Assembly: GCA_003154555.1 (NCBI GenBank)
Contig: PMDT01000103.1
Coordinates: 1-9,344 of the forward strand
Reading direction: 5' to 3'
DNA length: 9,344 nucleotides
DNA from: Spirochaetaceae bacterium
GTDB taxonomy: Bacteria; Spirochaetota; Spirochaetia; SZUA-6; Fen-1364
Shown: one piece after another, positions 1 through 7,184 of the stretch
Position numbering within the stretch: the first letter of the stretch is position 1
Layout: every line of letters begins with the position of its first letter
Translations under genes and position numbers: made by a program
Notes under the pieces: model-generated
The model's database searches: none
The model's input: the letters and a program-made list of their open reading frames with translations, nothing else
Told to the model about the DNA's origin: nothing

Positions 1-1747
<1,747 letters not shown>

Positions 1748-1838
1748 AGAAACGGCTGCGAGGCTCACCGGAACCATACGAAGAAAACGGGAAAAAAGCA
1801 ATCCACGCCGGAGCAAGGAGTTGTCACGCAATCCGCCG

Positions 1839-1852
1839 CGCGGCCGGCCGCG
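1839..1852. repeat. GC-rich 14-bp perfect palindrome
   Basis: CGCGGCCGGCCGCG is a perfect 14-bp palindrome. It is followed at once by a second small dyad, GGCGG-CAAC-CCGCC (1853-1866). Both lie in the most GC-rich part of the gene-free region, on the gyrB side of the DnaA boxes. They could form cruciform or RNA hairpins in a gyrB leader, or may simply reflect local base composition. There is no adjacent T-run on either strand, so they are not called a terminator. Confidence 0.6.
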
Positions 1853-1953
1853 GGCGGCAACCCGCCGCATCCGGGGCGACGAGGCCTCGTGCGAAGGAAC
1901 ATTTCTCTTGCCGGACTCCGGCCGATGCGCTACACTCCGAGCACGAAAGGCCG

Positions 1954-1962
1954 TGTGAATAA
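1954..1962 (-). promoter_or_regulatory. DnaA box (TTATTCACA)
   Basis: The plus strand reads TGTGAATAA, the reverse complement of TTATTCACA. This matches the TTATNCACA consensus fully. It is the first of two boxes in the same orientation with an 11-bp repeat distance, about one helical turn, so DnaA protomers would bind side by side. Confidence 0.75.
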
Positions 1963-1964
1963 AC

Positions 1965-1973
1965 TGTGGATAG
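1965..1973 (-). promoter_or_regulatory. DnaA box, one mismatch (CTATCCACA)
   Basis: The plus strand reads TGTGGATAG, one mismatch from TGTGGATAA. It sits 2 bp from the consensus box to its left and about 50 bp from the AT-rich tract. The identical 9-mer occurs in opposite orientation between dnaA and dnaN at 3782-3790, which suggests that this variant is a real site type in this genome. Confidence 0.65.
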
Positions 1974-2020
1974 GCCATGACAGATCCCACCCGACGGACC
2001 GGAAAAGGCCATAACACTCG

Positions 2021-2090
2021 CATTGATACAAAATGTTATATGCTTTTCAATGACCGACTTTTAATTAGTTATAATGAATGTAATTATATT
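2021..2090. other. AT-rich tract, candidate DNA unwinding element
   Basis: Only 15 of these 70 bases are G or C (about 21%), in a window near 60% GC. The right half (2059-2090) is almost pure A/T. It lies between the DnaA-box pair and the single box before dnaA, as expected for the region DnaA melts. It also contains a perfect TATAAT at 2070-2075, so it may double as the dnaA promoter region. Strand opening here is inferred from composition and position. Confidence 0.7.
2070..2075 (+). promoter_or_regulatory. possible -10 element for dnaA
   Basis: A perfect TATAAT would place a start near 2082 and leave a leader of about 138 nt before dnaA. No good -35 lies 16-18 bp upstream (TCAATG at 2047-2052 is poor). 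The hexamer could arise by chance in such an AT-rich tract. A TTGATA-N17-TTCAAT pair at 2023-2051 is an alternative. Confidence 0.3.
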
Positions 2091-2184
2091 CCACACAGCC
2101 TCTGCCGCGATCACATCCGAGGGCTTGCCGACAAAATTGTCGCCTTCCGGAAAGCAACGGGAGAGGTCGCGTCTGTTGACAACC

Positions 2185-2193
2185 TGTGCATAA
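2185..2193 (-). promoter_or_regulatory. DnaA box (TTATGCACA) upstream of dnaA
   Basis: The plus strand reads TGTGCATAA, a full match to the consensus on the opposite strand. It lies 26 bp before the dnaA start codon and just upstream of its ribosome-binding site. Besides a role in the origin, DnaA bound here could repress its own gene, as known for dnaA in several bacteria. The autoregulation is inference. Confidence 0.7.
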
Positions 2194-2219
2194 TCTGGCG
2201 ATAAGAAGGGGAGAATTGG

Positions 2220-3587
2220 ATGGAGTCGGGCAGGAGAAGCTACGAAAGCTTCTGGAAGCAGGCATTGAAAGACATCGCGGAAGACATTTCCGACCAGGAA
2301 TTCTCCACCTGGTTTCGGGGCATCGAGTATGTGAGCGGCAGCGATACCCAGATCGCCCTTTCCGTTCCCTCTTCCTTCATCAAAGATCAGATCTCGCAGC
2401 GGTACCTCCCGAAGATTGAAGAAAAACTGGCTGAGCTTGCCGGTCACGAGCTCTCTGTCAAGTTTTCCATACAGAAAAAATCCGCAAGTCGTACGACTCA
2501 TGAAGAGCCGAAAGCAGGCGCAAAAGCGGAAGAGGCCTCGACGCGCAAACGTCAGCATCCCCAGCTCAACAAGGAATACACCTTCGAACGTTTCATCATC
2601 GGGGAGTCGAACTCTTTCGCGGCAAACGCCTCCCTGGCCATCTCGAAGAACCCCGGCACCGGCTACAATCCTTGCCTCATATACGGGGGCGTCGGGCTGG
2701 GCAAGACACACCTCGTGCAGGCCATCGGGAATTCCGTCTATCGCGAGTTCCCCGACCTGAAGGTTGCCTACGTAACGGTGGAAACCTTCGCGAACGAGTT
2801 CATCCTCTCAATTCAGAAAAAGACGGGGCACCAGTTCAAGAACAAGTACCGCCTGGTGGACGTGCTCCTCATCGACGACATCCAGTTTCTTGAGGGCAAG
2901 GAGGGAACGCAGGAGGAGCTCTTCCACACATTCAACGCCCTCTACGATGCCAACAAGCAGATGGTGTTCACCTCGGACAGGCCTGTCTCGGATATCCGCA
3001 GCCTTTCCGACAGGTTGCGCAGCAGGTTCGAGCGCGGTCTGAATGTTGACCTGCAGCCGCCGAACTACGAGACGCGCATTGCCATCCTCAACCGCAAGGT
3101 GGAGGAAAAGAAGGTAAAAATTCCCGATGAGGTCGTAGAGCTCATCTGCCGCAACATCAACACGAACGTGCGGGATCTGGAAAAGGCCCTCACAAAGCTC
3201 ATCGCCTACGCGGAGCTCGTGAACAAGCACATCACGCTGGAGATTGCCCATCAGCAGCTGAAGGATTTCTTCGCTCAACCCAGCCAGAAAAATATCACTA
3301 TTGAGCTTATCCAGAAGATCGTCTCGGAATACTTCGGTCTCACCTATAAGGACCTGCGGGGAAAGCGGCGCACGAAAGCCGTCGCGTTTCCGCGCCAGGT
3401 GGCGATGTACCTCTCCCGGGAGCTCACCGAGTATTCGACGACGGAAGTGGGAGGTGAGTTCGGCGGCCGCGACCATACCACGGTCATGCATGCCTGCCAG
3501 AAGATCGAAGACCGCATGAAGATCGACCCAAATATCGAGCCGACCCTGCAATCCCTGGTGAAGCGGATCAAGGAGAACAATGCGTGA
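2220..3587 (+). CDS. dnaA: chromosomal replication initiator DnaA
   Basis: DnaA is the AAA+ ATPase that binds DnaA boxes, forms a filament at oriC, melts the origin and recruits the helicase machinery. It has 455 residues, normal for the family. Domain I (about 1-85) carries the FSTWFRGIEYV region. Domain II is very short, a K/E-rich linker (about 86-115). The AAA+ domain has Walker A GGVGLGKTHL (156-165), Walker B VLLIDDIQF (215-223), sensor-1 area VFTSDRP (249-255) and the SDRLRSRFERGL segment with the likely arginine finger R269. Domain IV has the RRTKAVAFPRQVAMYLSREL helix and the DNA-binding signature FGGRDHTTVMHA (414-425). The ATG is preceded by GGGGAG with a 6-nt spacer. It is flanked on both sides by DnaA boxes. 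Confidence 0.98.
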   Translation: MESGRRSYESFWKQALKDIAEDISDQEFSTWFRGIEYVSGSDTQIALSVPSSFIKDQISQRYLPKIEEKLAELAGHELSVKFSIQKKSASRTTHEEPKAGAKAEEASTRKRQHPQLNKEYTFERFIIGESNSFAANASLAISKNPGTGYNPCLIYGGVGLGKTHLVQAIGNSVYREFPDLKVAYVTVETFANEFILSIQKKTGHQFKNKYRLVDVLLIDDIQFLEGKEGTQEELFHTFNALYDANKQMVFTSDRPVSDIRSLSDRLRSRFERGLNVDLQPPNYETRIAILNRKVEEKKVKIPDEVVELICRNINTNVRDLEKALTKLIAYAELVNKHITLEIAHQQLKDFFAQPSQKNITIELIQKIVSEYFGLTYKDLRGKRRTKAVAFPRQVAMYLSRELTEYSTTEVGGEFGGRDHTTVMHACQKIEDRMKIDPNIEPTLQSLVKRIKENNA

Positions 3588-3602
3588 GCCCTGGGGAAAC
3601 GA

Positions 3603-3611
3603 TGTGGATAA
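3603..3611 (-). promoter_or_regulatory. DnaA box, perfect (TTATCCACA)
   Basis: The plus strand reads TGTGGATAA, the exact complement of the strongest DnaA-box sequence, TTATCCACA. It lies 16 bp after the dnaA stop codon. Confidence 0.8.
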
Positions 3612-3707
3612 CTCAGGGGCTCCGGGCTGCCGGGTTGTGGCGTTCTCTGTTGACAGGAATGCTTACTTTGTGCGAAATCCCCGAATGGATTACGGAAAGA
3701 GCGCACA

Positions 3708-3716
3708 TGTGGACAA
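3708..3716 (-). promoter_or_regulatory. DnaA box, one mismatch (TTGTCCACA)
   Basis: The plus strand reads TGTGGACAA, one substitution from the perfect box. Its last base is the first base of an ACCGGT palindrome (3716-3721). Confidence 0.55.
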
Positions 3717-3781
3717 CCGGTGGAGAATGACCGTCACTTGTTCCTCTGTGCATCTTCTTGCGAGGGAGGCACTTGTATGTG

Positions 3782-3790
3782 CTATCCACA
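3782..3790 (+). promoter_or_regulatory. DnaA box, one mismatch (CTATCCACA)
   Basis: CTATCCACA differs from TTATCCACA only at the first base, and is the same variant as the box at 1965-1973. It is the only box in the spacer pointing toward dnaN. It ends 4 bp before the first of three clustered ACCGGT palindromes, so DnaA and whatever acts at those palindromes would be close neighbours. Confidence 0.55.
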
Positions 3791-3794
3791 ATGC

Positions 3795-3822
3795 ACCGGT
3801 GCTTACCGGTACTACGACCGGT
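3795..3822. repeat. cluster of three ACCGGT palindromes
   Basis: The self-complementary hexamer ACCGGT occurs at 3795-3800, 3805-3810 and 3817-3822, with offsets of 10 and 12 bp. A fourth copy lies at 3716-3721. Because each copy is its own complement, any two can pair in RNA, or each could bind a dimeric protein in DNA. Elsewhere in the window I saw ACCGGT only at 6357-6362, 6816-6821 and 7626-7631. Confidence 0.75.
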
Positions 3823-3830
3823 GTATTTTT
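3804..3830 (+). terminator. candidate intrinsic terminator after dnaA
   Basis: The second and third ACCGGT copies form a 6-bp stem with a 6-nt loop (ACTACG), extended by one T-G pair, followed at once by TATTTTT (3824-3830). The alternative pairing of CACCGGT (3794-3800) with ACCGGTG (3817-3823) also ends at the T-run. The stem is short for a terminator, so termination may be partial. It lies about 210 bp after dnaA and 37 bp before dnaN, so it would separate the two transcripts or attenuate dnaN. Confidence 0.45.
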
Positions 3831-3851
3831 CCCTGAAGATCTAGAAATACA
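3822..3851 (+). repeat. inverted repeat before dnaN ribosome-binding site
   Basis: TGTATTT (3822-3828) and AAATACA (3845-3851) are perfect 7-bp inverted arms, extendable by one G-T and one A-T pair, around a 12-14-nt centre containing AGATCT. The right arm ends 4 bp before AGGAGG of dnaN, and the left arm includes part of the T-run of the terminator-like hairpin. It could be an operator dyad or a weak leader hairpin. Function unknown. Confidence 0.45.
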
Positions 3852-3866
3852 ATATAGGAGGAGACG

Positions 3867-4973
3867 ATGAAGTTTACCTGCTCACGCGATGACATTCTGA
3901 AGGAGATCTCGGTCGCGCAGGAGGTCATCTCTTCAAAGAATTCCCTGTCCGTGCTTTCCAACGTGCTCCTCACCGCCTCCAAGGGGGAGCTCTCATTGCA
4001 GGCGACAGACCTGAAGGTCGGATTCGAGACGAGCCTGCCCGTGGAGATCGTGCAGGAAGGAACCACGACCGCTTTCTGCGACAAGCTCCTGAACATCCTG
4101 CGCTCCCTTCCCGAGGGGGAAGTTGAGCTCGAGCAGGCTGATCCGACAATGCTGCGCATACGGCCCTTGTCGAAGAAAGTTGATTTTCAGCTCCGCTGCA
4201 TCCCGTCGGACAAGTATCCCGAGCTGGCACGCGCCTCGGACAACATGTACTTCGACTTCCCGCAGAAAGACTTCATCGAGATGGTCTCGCGGACGCTCTT
4301 CGCCGTGTCTGACGACGAAACACGCTATTTCATGAACGGCATCTTCCTGGAAAAACGCGACGACAATCTCATCATGGTGGCCACAGACGGCCGCCGCCTG
4401 TCCTTCATCTCGCGCAAGATCGCGGTGCGCATGGAAAACATGAAAGGCGTCATCCTCCCGCCGAAAATCCTCACTATCGTGCGAAAGCTGTCGTCAGGTG
4501 AGGGTTCCCTGTCGCTCGCCCTCACGGACAAGAATGTCTTCATTCGGCTCGGGGCGACCCGTCTCTCCTCAAATCTGATCGACGGGCAGTTCCCCGATTA
4601 TCGACGGGTGATCCCCGACACGCAGAAGCACAAAGCGCTGGTAGAAAAGAGAGCTCTTGAGGATGCCCTTCGCCGCGTCTCGCTGCTCGTTGAGCAGAAA
4701 TCTCGCAAGGTGGTTTTTTCCCTGTCGGACGGCGTGCTCATGATCATGTCCAAGGAGAGCGAGCTCGGCGTCGCTACGGAAGAGCTTCCCTGCGAGTATC
4801 AGGGGCCCGAGATGTCCTTTGCCGTAAATTGTCTCTACATGAGCGAGCCGCTGCGGGAGATCGGCAGCGACAAGGTGAGCCTGGAGTTCAGCGACGTGAA
4901 CAAGGCCATTACTCTGCGCCCCGTACCCGATGAGGGATATACCAACATCATCATGCCGATGCAGCTGGACTGA
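3867..4973 (+). CDS. dnaN: DNA polymerase III beta subunit (sliding clamp)
   Basis: DnaN forms the dimeric ring that tethers DNA polymerase III and other clamp-binding enzymes to DNA. It has 368 residues, the normal length for three repeated clamp domains of about 120 residues. Family features include the N-terminus MKFTCSRDDILKEISVAQ, the middle-domain VSDDETRYFMNGIFL (148-161) followed by VATDGRRLSF (171-180), and the C-terminal NIIMPMQLD, equivalent to the usual VIMPMRL end near the client-binding pocket. The start is supported by a strong AGGAGG (3856-3861) with a 5-nt spacer. It follows dnaA in the classical order. recF starts 13 bp downstream, so the two are probably cotranscribed. Confidence 0.97.
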   Translation: MKFTCSRDDILKEISVAQEVISSKNSLSVLSNVLLTASKGELSLQATDLKVGFETSLPVEIVQEGTTTAFCDKLLNILRSLPEGEVELEQADPTMLRIRPLSKKVDFQLRCIPSDKYPELARASDNMYFDFPQKDFIEMVSRTLFAVSDDETRYFMNGIFLEKRDDNLIMVATDGRRLSFISRKIAVRMENMKGVILPPKILTIVRKLSSGEGSLSLALTDKNVFIRLGATRLSSNLIDGQFPDYRRVIPDTQKHKALVEKRALEDALRRVSLLVEQKSRKVVFSLSDGVLMIMSKESELGVATEELPCEYQGPEMSFAVNCLYMSEPLREIGSDKVSLEFSDVNKAITLRPVPDEGYTNIIMPMQLD

Positions 4974-5029
4974 TGCCCGCACGTGCATGGGCTTTGCGCA
5001 GCTTCGGTTCTTCAATTTCCGCAACCTGA
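4973..5029 (+). other. decoy ATG overlapping dnaN stop (18-codon frame)
   Basis: The dnaN stop and an ATG overlap as TGATG at 4971-4975. That ATG is not in the recF frame. It opens an 18-codon frame ending in TGA at 5027-5029, inside recF. A ribosome re-initiating right at the dnaN stop would read this frame and finish beyond the recF start. It is probably not a real protein, but it bears on how recF is translated. Confidence 0.4.
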
Positions 5030-6066
5030 AGGACCGCGAGCTCGCCCTCGGGGCGCGTGAAGTATTCCTCGTCGGCCGCAACGGGCAGGGAAAGACGAAC
5101 CTGCTGGAGGCCGTGCACCTTCTTTGCATAGGCTCGTCCTTCCGTGAAAACCGGGATGCCGCACTTGTTCGCGACCCGACACTTGCAATGGGGCTGAGCG
5201 GGCGCTGCACGACCGCGGCGGGTGAAACAGGCTTCAGCCTTCAGATCGCGCCCGGCGGCGGCAGGGAGCTGCGGCTCAATGACAGGACTGTCCTGCATCG
5301 GCGTGAGCTTTTCTCCGAGGTGCTCTGCGTCTGTTTCGTCCAACAGGACATGGAGTTCGTCACCGGCACCCCGGAAGACAAGCGCCGGTTTTTCGACCAG
5401 ACCCTTATCCTCTCCGATCCCTCGTTCCTCGATACCCTTCGTGACTACCGCCTGGTGCTGAAATCCCGCAACCTCTGCCTGAAGGAGAGGCGCGACGATC
5501 TTCTGGACGTCTACGATGCCCAGCTGGCCGTCATAGGGCTCGCTCTGCAGACTCGTCGCGCGGAGCTCGTGCGGGAGTTCGACGCCGTCTTCGGGCCGCT
5601 GTTCCGACAGATCACCGGGAGTGCGACCGGGGTGAGCATCCGTTACCGGCCTTCGTGGGAAGGTCTTCCCACGCGCGATGATGTTCTCGCCCACCTCGCG
5701 GCCCGCCGGGAGCGCGACAGGCTCCTGGGGGCGACGACATCGGGGCCGCATCGCGACACATGCCTCTATGTCCAGAACGGCAAGGACTTCTGCCACGTCG
5801 CTTCCACCGGCCAACTCCGGCTCTGCGCACTGGTGCTGCGCGTCGCCCAGGCCTGCTTCCTGACGGAGCAGACGAAAAAGCTGCCCGTGCTCCTGCTGGA
5901 CGACGTTTTGCTGGAGCTCGATCCGGACCGCAAGCGCGCGTTTCTTTCACGATTTCCGCCCTACGAGCAGGCCTTTTTTACATTCCTTCCCGACGAAGCC
6001 TGGCAGGCCTACCGGACCGCCGATACGATGGTGCTCTCCGTTGAGGGCGGGGATTTTCTGGCATGA
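4987..6066 (+). CDS. recF: recombination mediator RecF
   Basis: RecF is an SMC/ABC-like ATPase that, with RecO and RecR, helps load RecA at single-strand gaps. It has 359 residues, typical of the family. Walker A is VGRNGQGKTNLLEA (29-42), then FVTGTPEDKRRFFDQ (124-138), TTSGPHRD (250-257), the ABC signature region STGQLRLCALVLRVAQA (273-289), and Walker B VLLLDDVLLELD (301-312). The last has Leu where many RecFs have Ser (DDVLSELD). The start is the ATG giving MGFAQLRFFNFRNL, which aligns with the usual RecF N-terminus. The frame extends upstream into dnaN, but that would add residues unlike RecF. No good Shine-Dalgarno is seen, so coupling to dnaN is likely. It overlaps dciA by 4 bp (ATGA). 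Confidence 0.95.
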   Translation: MGFAQLRFFNFRNLKDRELALGAREVFLVGRNGQGKTNLLEAVHLLCIGSSFRENRDAALVRDPTLAMGLSGRCTTAAGETGFSLQIAPGGGRELRLNDRTVLHRRELFSEVLCVCFVQQDMEFVTGTPEDKRRFFDQTLILSDPSFLDTLRDYRLVLKSRNLCLKERRDDLLDVYDAQLAVIGLALQTRRAELVREFDAVFGPLFRQITGSATGVSIRYRPSWEGLPTRDDVLAHLAARRERDRLLGATTSGPHRDTCLYVQNGKDFCHVASTGQLRLCALVLRVAQACFLTEQTKKLPVLLLDDVLLELDPDRKRAFLSRFPPYEQAFFTFLPDEAWQAYRTADTMVLSVEGGDFLA

Positions 6067-6374
6067 AAAAGGTGGGAGACCTTCTAAGGGAATACCTGCG
6101 GGAGAAAGGCTGGCTCGCGGGGAGCCCCTACGACGCTTTGTTCCGCGACTGGGAGACAATAGCCGGGGAAGGGCTGTCACGCCACACGAGGCTCGTGGAT
6201 GTGCAGAAAGGCATCCTCCTGGTGGAGGTGGATCACCCAGGATGGATGCAGATGCTGCTGTTGCGCAGGGATGGCATCCTTGTTGCAGCCCGCCGCGCGG
6301 CGCCGGAGGTGGGGCTGGAGGGCATGAAAGCCCGGGTCCGTGCGGAGACCGACCGGACCGGTGGCGACCGTTGA
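6063..6374 (+). CDS. dciA: DciA-like helicase operator (DUF721)
   Basis: This 103-residue protein fits the DUF721/DciA family, the ancestral factor that interacts with replicative helicase DnaB and supports its loading in bacteria lacking DnaC or DnaI. The family pattern is visible: an N-terminal helix with [12 protein letters not shown], then [21 protein letters not shown] (from W30), a hydrophobic strand [23 protein letters not shown] (51-73), and a charged tail. The ATG overlaps the recF stop as ATGA, so translation is probably coupled. Placement directly after dnaA-dnaN-recF supports a replication role. The stop codon lies within the -35 hexamer of the rpmH promoter. The helicase role is known for the family, not shown here. 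Confidence 0.85.
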   Translation: MKKVGDLLREYLREKGWLAGSPYDALFRDWETIAGEGLSRHTRLVDVQKGILLVEVDHPGWMQMLLLRRDGILVAARRAAPEVGLEGMKARVRAETDRTGGDR

Positions 6375-6400
6375 CACGAAGCGGGGCCCCACCCTATATT
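6371..6400 (+). promoter_or_regulatory. sigma70-type promoter for rpmH-rnpA block
   Basis: TTGACA (6371-6376) and TATATT (6395-6400) are 18 bp apart: a perfect -35 and a 5/6 -10. This is the clearest promoter in the window. The predicted start is near 6406-6408, leaving a leader of about 62 nt before rpmH. The -35 overlaps the dciA TGA stop (6372-6374). The spacer contains the palindrome GGGGCCCC (6383-6390). An ACCGGT hexamer lies 8 bp upstream of the -35. Confidence 0.75.
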
Positions 6401-6401
6401 C

Positions 6402-6418
6402 TATGGGACCTGCCCATA
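6402..6418. promoter_or_regulatory. dyad at predicted rpmH transcription start
   Basis: TATGGG-ACCTG-CCCATA is a perfect 6-bp inverted repeat with a 5-nt centre, lying directly over the predicted start point. It could be an operator that blocks initiation, or form a hairpin at the 5' end of the transcript. Function is not known. Confidence 0.45.
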
Positions 6419-6453
6419 ACATAGAAACAGACACCTGCTCGTCAGGTTTTAGC

Positions 6454-6459
6454 AAGGAG
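6454..6459 (+). promoter_or_regulatory. ribosome-binding site of rpmH
   Basis: AAGGAG with a 9-nt spacer to the ATG at 6469. It decides the start: the reading frame is open back to an ATG at 6340, but that lies inside dciA and upstream of the predicted promoter. Confidence 0.75.
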
Positions 6460-6468
6460 CACTTTCCC

Positions 6469-6624
6469 ATGAAGCGGACGTATCAGCCCAGCAAGACAAA
6501 AAGAACGAGGAAATTCGGTTTTCGCGCCCGGATGGCCACCAAGGGGGGCCGACTCGTTCTGAAGCGCAGGCGCGCCAAAGGCCGGATCAAGCTTACGGCC
6601 TCCGATGAGAAGAAGCCTTACTAG
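6469..6624 (+). CDS. rpmH: 50S ribosomal protein L34
   Basis: L34 is a small, very basic protein of the large ribosomal subunit. The 51 residues start [22 protein letters not shown] and continue with the conserved [16 protein letters not shown] block, which identifies the family. The usual length is 44-47. The extra residues are a C-terminal SDEKKPY-type tail that I recall from spirochaete L34 proteins. It is first in its transcription unit, behind a strong promoter and leader. Its last 20 bp overlap the start of rnpA. Confidence 0.96.
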   Translation: MKRTYQPSKTKRTRKFGFRARMATKGGRLVLKRRRAKGRIKLTASDEKKPY

Positions 6625-6967
6625 ACAGGAGCGACTCCGCAGAAGCACCGACATCAGGGAGCTTTTCTCCGCGGCGCGCCGTGTCGAGTCGCGGGGGCTC
6701 CGGCTCCTGTTCAGGAATAATGGGAGCCCGACAACACGCTTTGCGGTTGTCGTGACACGCGGCTCCGGCGGAGCTGTCAAGAGAAACCGTGAGAAAAGGA
6801 TCACGAGGGAGGCCTACCGGTCCCTCAAGGCAACAATACGCCCGGGCGTTGACCTGGTGTTTCTTGTCGTCCGACGCGGGAGCGCGTTCGCCGAGAGACA
6901 GGCGGTCATGGGGCAGTTGCTCGGCCGGGCGGGTCTCCGTGTCCCTGACGGAATGACAAGGCCGTGA
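6605..6967 (+). CDS. rnpA: ribonuclease P protein component
   Basis: RnpA is the basic protein subunit that binds RNase P RNA and pre-tRNA leaders during 5' maturation of tRNA. The 120 residues fit the family. The N-terminus [21 protein letters not shown] matches the usual start, followed by a central strand [16 protein letters not shown] and the diagnostic RNR motif [14 protein letters not shown] (59-72). It is rich in Arg and has an alkaline charge, as expected. The ATG lies inside rpmH (20-bp overlap, different frame) with no clear Shine-Dalgarno, so it probably depends on rpmH translation. Its stop overlaps the GTG of yidD. Genomes often keep rpmH and rnpA adjacent. Confidence 0.94.
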   Translation: MRRSLTRQERLRRSTDIRELFSAARRVESRGLRLLFRNNGSPTTRFAVVVTRGSGGAVKRNREKRITREAYRSLKATIRPGVDLVFLVVRRGSAFAERQAVMGQLLGRAGLRVPDGMTRP

Positions 6968-7173
6968 AGCACATCGCGGTTTTTCTGATCGCCATTTACC
7001 AGAAGATCATCTCCCCCGCCTTTCCCCCCTCATGCCGTTATTATCCCACCTGTTCGCAATATGCCGTGGAAGCTATTACAAAGCATGGCTTCCTCAAGGG
7101 ATCGTACTTGGCCGCCCGGAGACTGCTCCGCTGTCATCCCTTCCACGCGGGGGGATACGACCCTGTACCCTGA
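6964..7173 (+). CDS. yidD: membrane protein insertion efficiency factor YidD
   Basis: YidD is a small, amphipathic, membrane-associated protein that assists YidC-dependent insertion. The 69 residues match the family along almost the full length: a hydrophobic N-terminal helix (3-12), [20 protein letters not shown] (12-31), and the C-terminal [17 protein letters not shown] (53-69). The three family cysteines are C24, C30 and C57. The start is GTG, overlapping the rnpA TGA as GTGA, which implies translational coupling. It lies between rnpA and yidC, its usual place. Confidence 0.94.
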   Translation: MKHIAVFLIAIYQKIISPAFPPSCRYYPTCSQYAVEAITKHGFLKGSYLAARRLLRCHPFHAGGYDPVP

Positions 7174-7184
7174 GAGAAGGATGT

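Larger units (their letters stand above)
3588..3866. other. dnaA-dnaN intergenic region
   Basis: This 279-bp spacer contains one perfect and two near-perfect DnaA boxes, four ACCGGT palindromes, a hairpin followed by a T-run, and an inverted repeat ending just before the dnaN ribosome-binding site. No gene is evident. A TTGACA at 3650-3655 lacks a good -10 at the right distance (CGAAAT), so it is at best a weak dnaN promoter. With boxes on both sides of dnaA, this may be the second lobe of a bipartite origin, as in Bacillus subtilis. It lacks a tract as AT-rich as 2021-2090. Confidence 0.7.

Noticed and set aside
2083..2088. Perfect TATAAT on the minus strand, as a gyrB promoter
   Set aside because: No -35 at a suitable distance. 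It lies in an AT-rich tract where such hexamers occur by chance, and the gyrB leader would be about 340 nt.
2087..2095. TATTCCACA as a further DnaA box (also TGTGCGAAA at 3669 and TGTGCATCT at 3747)
   Set aside because: Each has two mismatches to the consensus; too weak to call by sequence alone.
2176..2205. TTGACA (2176-2181) with GATAAG 18 bp downstream as a dnaA promoter
   Set aside because: Transcription would begin at about 2212, inside the dnaA ribosome-binding site, leaving no usable leader. The -10 matches only 4 of 6.
3650..3678. TTGACA (3650-3655) as a dnaN promoter
   Set aside because: The 17-bp-spaced hexamer CGAAAT matches the -10 consensus at only three positions. Kept only as a weak possibility in the intergenic entry.
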